Positions 5,497 through 7,390 of a DNA stretch of 7,390 bases are shown one piece after another. The translations under genes and the position numbers were made by a program. The notes under the pieces were generated by a model that saw only the letters and a program-made list of their open reading frames with translations, was not told where the DNA came from and did no database searches. Numbering within the stretch: position 1 is the first letter of the stretch; each line of letters opens with the position of its first letter. This DNA is from an uncultured Blautia sp. (GTDB lineage: Bacteria > Bacillota > Clostridia > Lachnospirales > Lachnospiraceae): positions 1-7,390 of the forward strand of contig URHS01000075.1 in NCBI GenBank assembly GCA_900547685.1, written 5' to 3'.

Positions 5497-6639
5497 CTAA
5501 TAATTTTCTTTTCTCACTTCAAAATAAGCCTGTGGATGATCACAAACCGGACATTTCTCAGGTGCATTTGTTCCCACAACGATATGTCCGCAATTACGGC
5601 ATTCCCAAACTGTTACGCCACTTTTTTCAAATACACTTTTTGTTTCTACATTATGCAATAATGCCCGGTACCTTTCTTCATGAGTTTTTTCAATAGCAGC
5701 TACTCCACGGAACTGTTGGGCAAGTTCAGGAAATCCTTCTTCGTCTGCTTCTTTTGCCATACGTTCATACATGTCCGTCCATTCTGCATTTTCACCTTCA
5801 GCAGCATGAAGAAGATTTTCAGCAGTATCACCTATTTCCCCTAAAGCCTTAAACCACAATTTTGCATGTTCCTTTTCATTTTCTGCCGTCTGTAAAAATA
5901 AAGCAGCAATTTGTTCAAAACCTGCTTTTTTTGCAACGGAAGCAAAATAAGTATATTTATTTCTCGCCTGCGATTCCCCTGCAAAAGCTTCCCAAAGGTT
6001 TTTTTCTGTTTTTGTTCCGGCATAAGGATTTTTCGCAGGTGCCTCTTCTATTTTTACAAATTTACTTGCAGGCTGTTTGCAAACAGGACAAATAAAGTCC
6101 TCCGGCAATGGTCCTTCATGAACATAACCACAAACCGTACATTTCCATTTTTCCATATTATTCTCCTCCGTTTCTTCATTAAAATTAATTGTGTTTAATA
6201 AATTCTCTACAATTTCAATTGGAATCTCCGGGTAAGATCTGATTTTCTTTAAAAATTCTTTTGCATTGCCACTCTGTGGAATCATATAGCCCGCTTCTCG
6301 GCATAAATCTTCAGCCATAAGTCTGGAAGACTTTTCTACAGCAACACTAAGTGCATCCGACAACTGAGCTGCTATATTTTCCGCTTTTGCTTTATTTTGA
6401 ATCAGCGCTCTCAATGCTTCTACTGTATTTTCCTTTTTAGGCTGCTGCAAAGGATACTCCTTCGGAACCATCGAAATAGCAGAAGAAGGACAAACCAATG
6501 CACAATCCCCACATCCGATACATTTTTCAGAATCAATAATACTGTTTTCTGTATCCGTTGCTCCTGTGGGACAAACATAAAGGCAAAGACAATCTTTTGT
6601 ACATAATCTTAAATTTCTGACAGCATACTTTTTACTCAT
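5497..6639 (-). CDS. Ferredoxin-rubrerythrin fusion: 2[4Fe-4S] module, rubredoxin, diiron helical bundle, rubredoxin
   Basis: One 380-residue frame with four parts. Residues 1-60 are ferredoxin-like: C40, C43, C46 and C50-P form a canonical [4Fe-4S] motif, while C13, C17, C19 and C23-P have unusual spacing. Residues 62-161 are a mostly helical linker of unknown role. Residues 162-190 are a short rubredoxin site (C167, C170, C184, C187). Residues 205-330 are the rubrerythrin helical bundle, with likely iron ligands E222, E255/H258, acidic residues around 297-301, and E317/H320. Residues 345-375 are a second rubredoxin site (C347, C350, C363, C366). Rubrerythrins reduce hydrogen peroxide in the cytoplasm of anaerobes using electrons from NAD(P)H via rubredoxin. 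An internal ATG at 6156 with a strong ribosome binding site could give a separate 219-residue rubrerythrin. The ATG at 6639 overlaps the upstream stop (ATGA), implying coupled translation. Confidence 0.9.
   Translation of the reverse strand: MSKKYAVRNLRLCTKDCLCLYVCPTGATDTENSIIDSEKCIGCGDCALVCPSSAISMVPKEYPLQQPKKENTVEALRALIQNKAKAENIAAQLSDALSVAVEKSSRLMAEDLCREAGYMIPQSGNAKEFLKKIRSYPEIPIEIVENLLNTINFNEETEENNMEKWKCTVCGYVHEGPLPEDFICPVCKQPASKFVKIEEAPAKNPYAGTKTEKNLWEAFAGESQARNKYTYFASVAKKAGFEQIAALFLQTAENEKEHAKLWFKALGEIGDTAENLLHAAEGENAEWTDMYERMAKEADEEGFPELAQQFRGVAAIEKTHEERYRALLHNVETKSVFEKSGVTVWECRNCGHIVVGTNAPEKCPVCDHPQAYFEVRKENY
6156..6170 (-). promoter_or_regulatory. Internal ribosome binding site and start region for stand-alone rubrerythrin
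   Basis: Inside the fused frame the minus strand reads CGGAGGAG (6163-6170), six bases (AATAAT) and then ATG with its first base at 6156. Spacing and match are ideal, and the following residues (MEKWKCTVCGYV) look like a natural N-terminus of a rubrerythrin that begins with a rubredoxin site. The 219-residue product 5497-6156 is therefore probably made on its own, with or without the fused form. Confidence 0.7.
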
Positions 6640-7271
6640 CCCTTCTGCCTCCCTTCTACTCTCTCAAATTTCCAGTCAGGCACCTTGCAAACGGGACAAA
6701 GTTTTGGCGGCTCCTTTCCAATATATACAAAACCACAAACAGTACAAACATACACGCCTGTATTTTCCAGCATTTTCTCTCCTTCTGTTTGATATCTGAC
6801 AAGCAATGACTGAAGCATTCTAGTTACTTTTTCACTCCAGACTAATGCTCGAAGAGCTCCTCTGTCCTGTTCTTCACTGGCAATTAAATTTCCGTAAGGA
6901 TATCCTTCTGCTAAATCTTTTTCAATAAGAGAAAGTAATTTTTCTGTTTCAGGATATTCAATTCTCTCTTCTTTTTTCCGAAAAAATTCTGCCAACTTCT
7001 TGAAATTCTCTGACTGTTCCTGCATATACTGCTTTTCACAACCTCTGGCTAAATTAGAACAAATAATACTCATTTCCATAGGAGAAAGCTCTTTCTCTGT
7101 TTCAGGTTTTGAAATCGTCTCTGCTTCCTGAGACTTTTGCTCATAGATTCTAAAAGCCTCCTTTCCCGCACCACAAAGCGGACATTTCCAATCTTCATTC
7201 AAGTTCGTCCAGGTTCCGTTTTTTTCTTCATCATAAACATATCCGCAAATCGAACAAATATATTGCGCCAT
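6636..7271 (-). CDS. Double rubredoxin protein with histidine-free helical middle domain
   Basis: A 211-residue protein with a rubredoxin-type iron site at each end. The N-terminal site uses C6, C9, C30 and C33 with 20 residues between the two CxxC pairs. The C-terminal site uses C176, C179, C192 and C195 with 12 residues between, as in the rubredoxin part of rubrerythrins. The middle (about 62-170) is predicted helical, with C71 and C78 as extra cysteines. Its last helix (WSEKVTRMLQSLLVRY) is placed like the ExxH helix of rubrerythrin but has Thr for His, and the protein has no histidine at all, so a rubrerythrin-type diiron site is not possible. It is likely an electron carrier for the co-transcribed rubrerythrin. 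AAGGAGGTG seven bases before the ATG fixes the start, and its TGA overlaps the next ATG. The middle domain's function is unknown. Confidence 0.85.
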   Translation of the reverse strand: MAQYICSICGYVYDEEKNGTWTNLNEDWKCPLCGAGKEAFRIYEQKSQEAETISKPETEKELSPMEMSIICSNLARGCEKQYMQEQSENFKKLAEFFRKKEERIEYPETEKLLSLIEKDLAEGYPYGNLIASEEQDRGALRALVWSEKVTRMLQSLLVRYQTEGEKMLENTGVYVCTVCGFVYIGKEPPKLCPVCKVPDWKFERVEGRQKG

Positions 7272-7300
7272 ATATCCACCTCCTTATTTTTACTCAAATA

Positions 7301-7344
7301 GGTGTTTGCGAAACGCCACATGCCGTATAAATACGGCATTTTTT
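7301..7344 (+). terminator. Tandem hairpins ending in T6, plus-strand terminator-like
   Basis: Two stem-loops stand side by side. GGTGTTT (7301-7307) pairs with AAACGCC (7311-7317) around GCG, with one G-U pair. ATGCCGTA (7320-7327) pairs perfectly with TACGGCAT (7332-7339) around TAAA. The second is followed by six T residues (7339-7344) on the plus strand, the form of an intrinsic terminator. No plus-strand gene precedes it nearby, so it may stop antisense transcription, or the palindrome may be an operator for the minus-strand operon. Confidence 0.5.
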
Positions 7345-7352
7345 AACTACAA
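7324..7352 (-). promoter_or_regulatory. Possible promoter of the rubredoxin-rubrerythrin operon
   Basis: On the minus strand TTGTAG (7347-7352) and TATACG (7324-7329) are 17 bases apart. Each hexamer matches consensus only partly, so the call is tentative. The -10 would fall inside the palindrome at 7320-7339, which could then act as an operator. Initiation would give a leader of about 45 bases. Confidence 0.35.
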
Positions 7353-7377
7353 AAAACAAATAACCCCTCACCGGATA

Positions 7378-7386
7378 TGGTATAAT
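7378..7386 (+). promoter_or_regulatory. Extended -10 promoter reading out of the right edge
   Basis: TGG followed by TATAAT is a full extended -10 element on the plus strand, four bases before the window ends. The hexamer 17 bases upstream (AAATAA) is no useful -35. It suggests a plus-strand gene just beyond the window, divergent from the rubredoxin-rubrerythrin operon. Confidence 0.45.
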
Positions 7387-7390
7387 AGAG

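Noticed and set aside
5862..6198. Overlapping plus-strand frames antisense to the rubrerythrin fusion
   Set aside because: They are Phe-rich antisense shadows of a gene supported by many conserved cysteine and diiron motifs.

Overview
The window looks like chromosome of a low-GC, obligately anaerobic Firmicute, most likely class Clostridia and probably Lachnospiraceae. The reasons are the tig-clpP-clpX gene order, strong AGGAGG-type ribosome binding sites, A/T-rich codon use and rubredoxin/rubrerythrin genes typical of strict anaerobes. The species cannot be fixed from the sequence alone. No mobile element, tRNA, rRNA, CRISPR array or phage gene was seen.

Layout. Positions 1-2494 (minus strand) hold the protein quality-control cluster, transcribed tig -> clpP -> clpX: trigger factor, the ClpP protease and the N-terminal third of the ClpX unfoldase, which runs off the left edge. 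A strong extended -10 promoter and a leader hairpin precede tig. Positions 2624-3175 (minus) encode a DJ-1/PfpI-type protein with its own extended -10 promoter. Positions 3251-3787 (minus) encode a GNAT-like acetyltransferase. It is divergent from a small CYTH-fold (triphosphate tunnel enzyme) gene at 3878-4321 (plus), and the two consensus promoters between them overlap at their -10 boxes. Positions 4337-5344 (minus) encode a lipoprotein substrate-binding protein of the NMT1/SsuA type with no visible permease or ATPase partner; its leader carries a long stem-loop.

Positions 5497-7271 (minus) form a two-gene operon of iron redox proteins joined by an ATGA overlap. The first gene encodes a 211-residue protein with a rubredoxin domain at each end and a histidine-free helical middle. 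The second is one open frame that joins a 2[4Fe-4S] ferredoxin-like module to a rubrerythrin carrying rubredoxin domains on both sides of its diiron helical bundle. Family knowledge suggests electrons pass through the Fe-S and rubredoxin sites to the diiron centre, which reduces hydrogen peroxide and perhaps oxygen.

The most interesting point is the ferredoxin/rubrerythrin junction. A complete ribosome binding site and ATG for a stand-alone rubrerythrin lie inside the fused frame, and adding one T to an adjacent T4 run would restore a TAA-TGA double stop just ahead of it. This is a very recent fusion, a dual-product gene, or a one-base assembly error.
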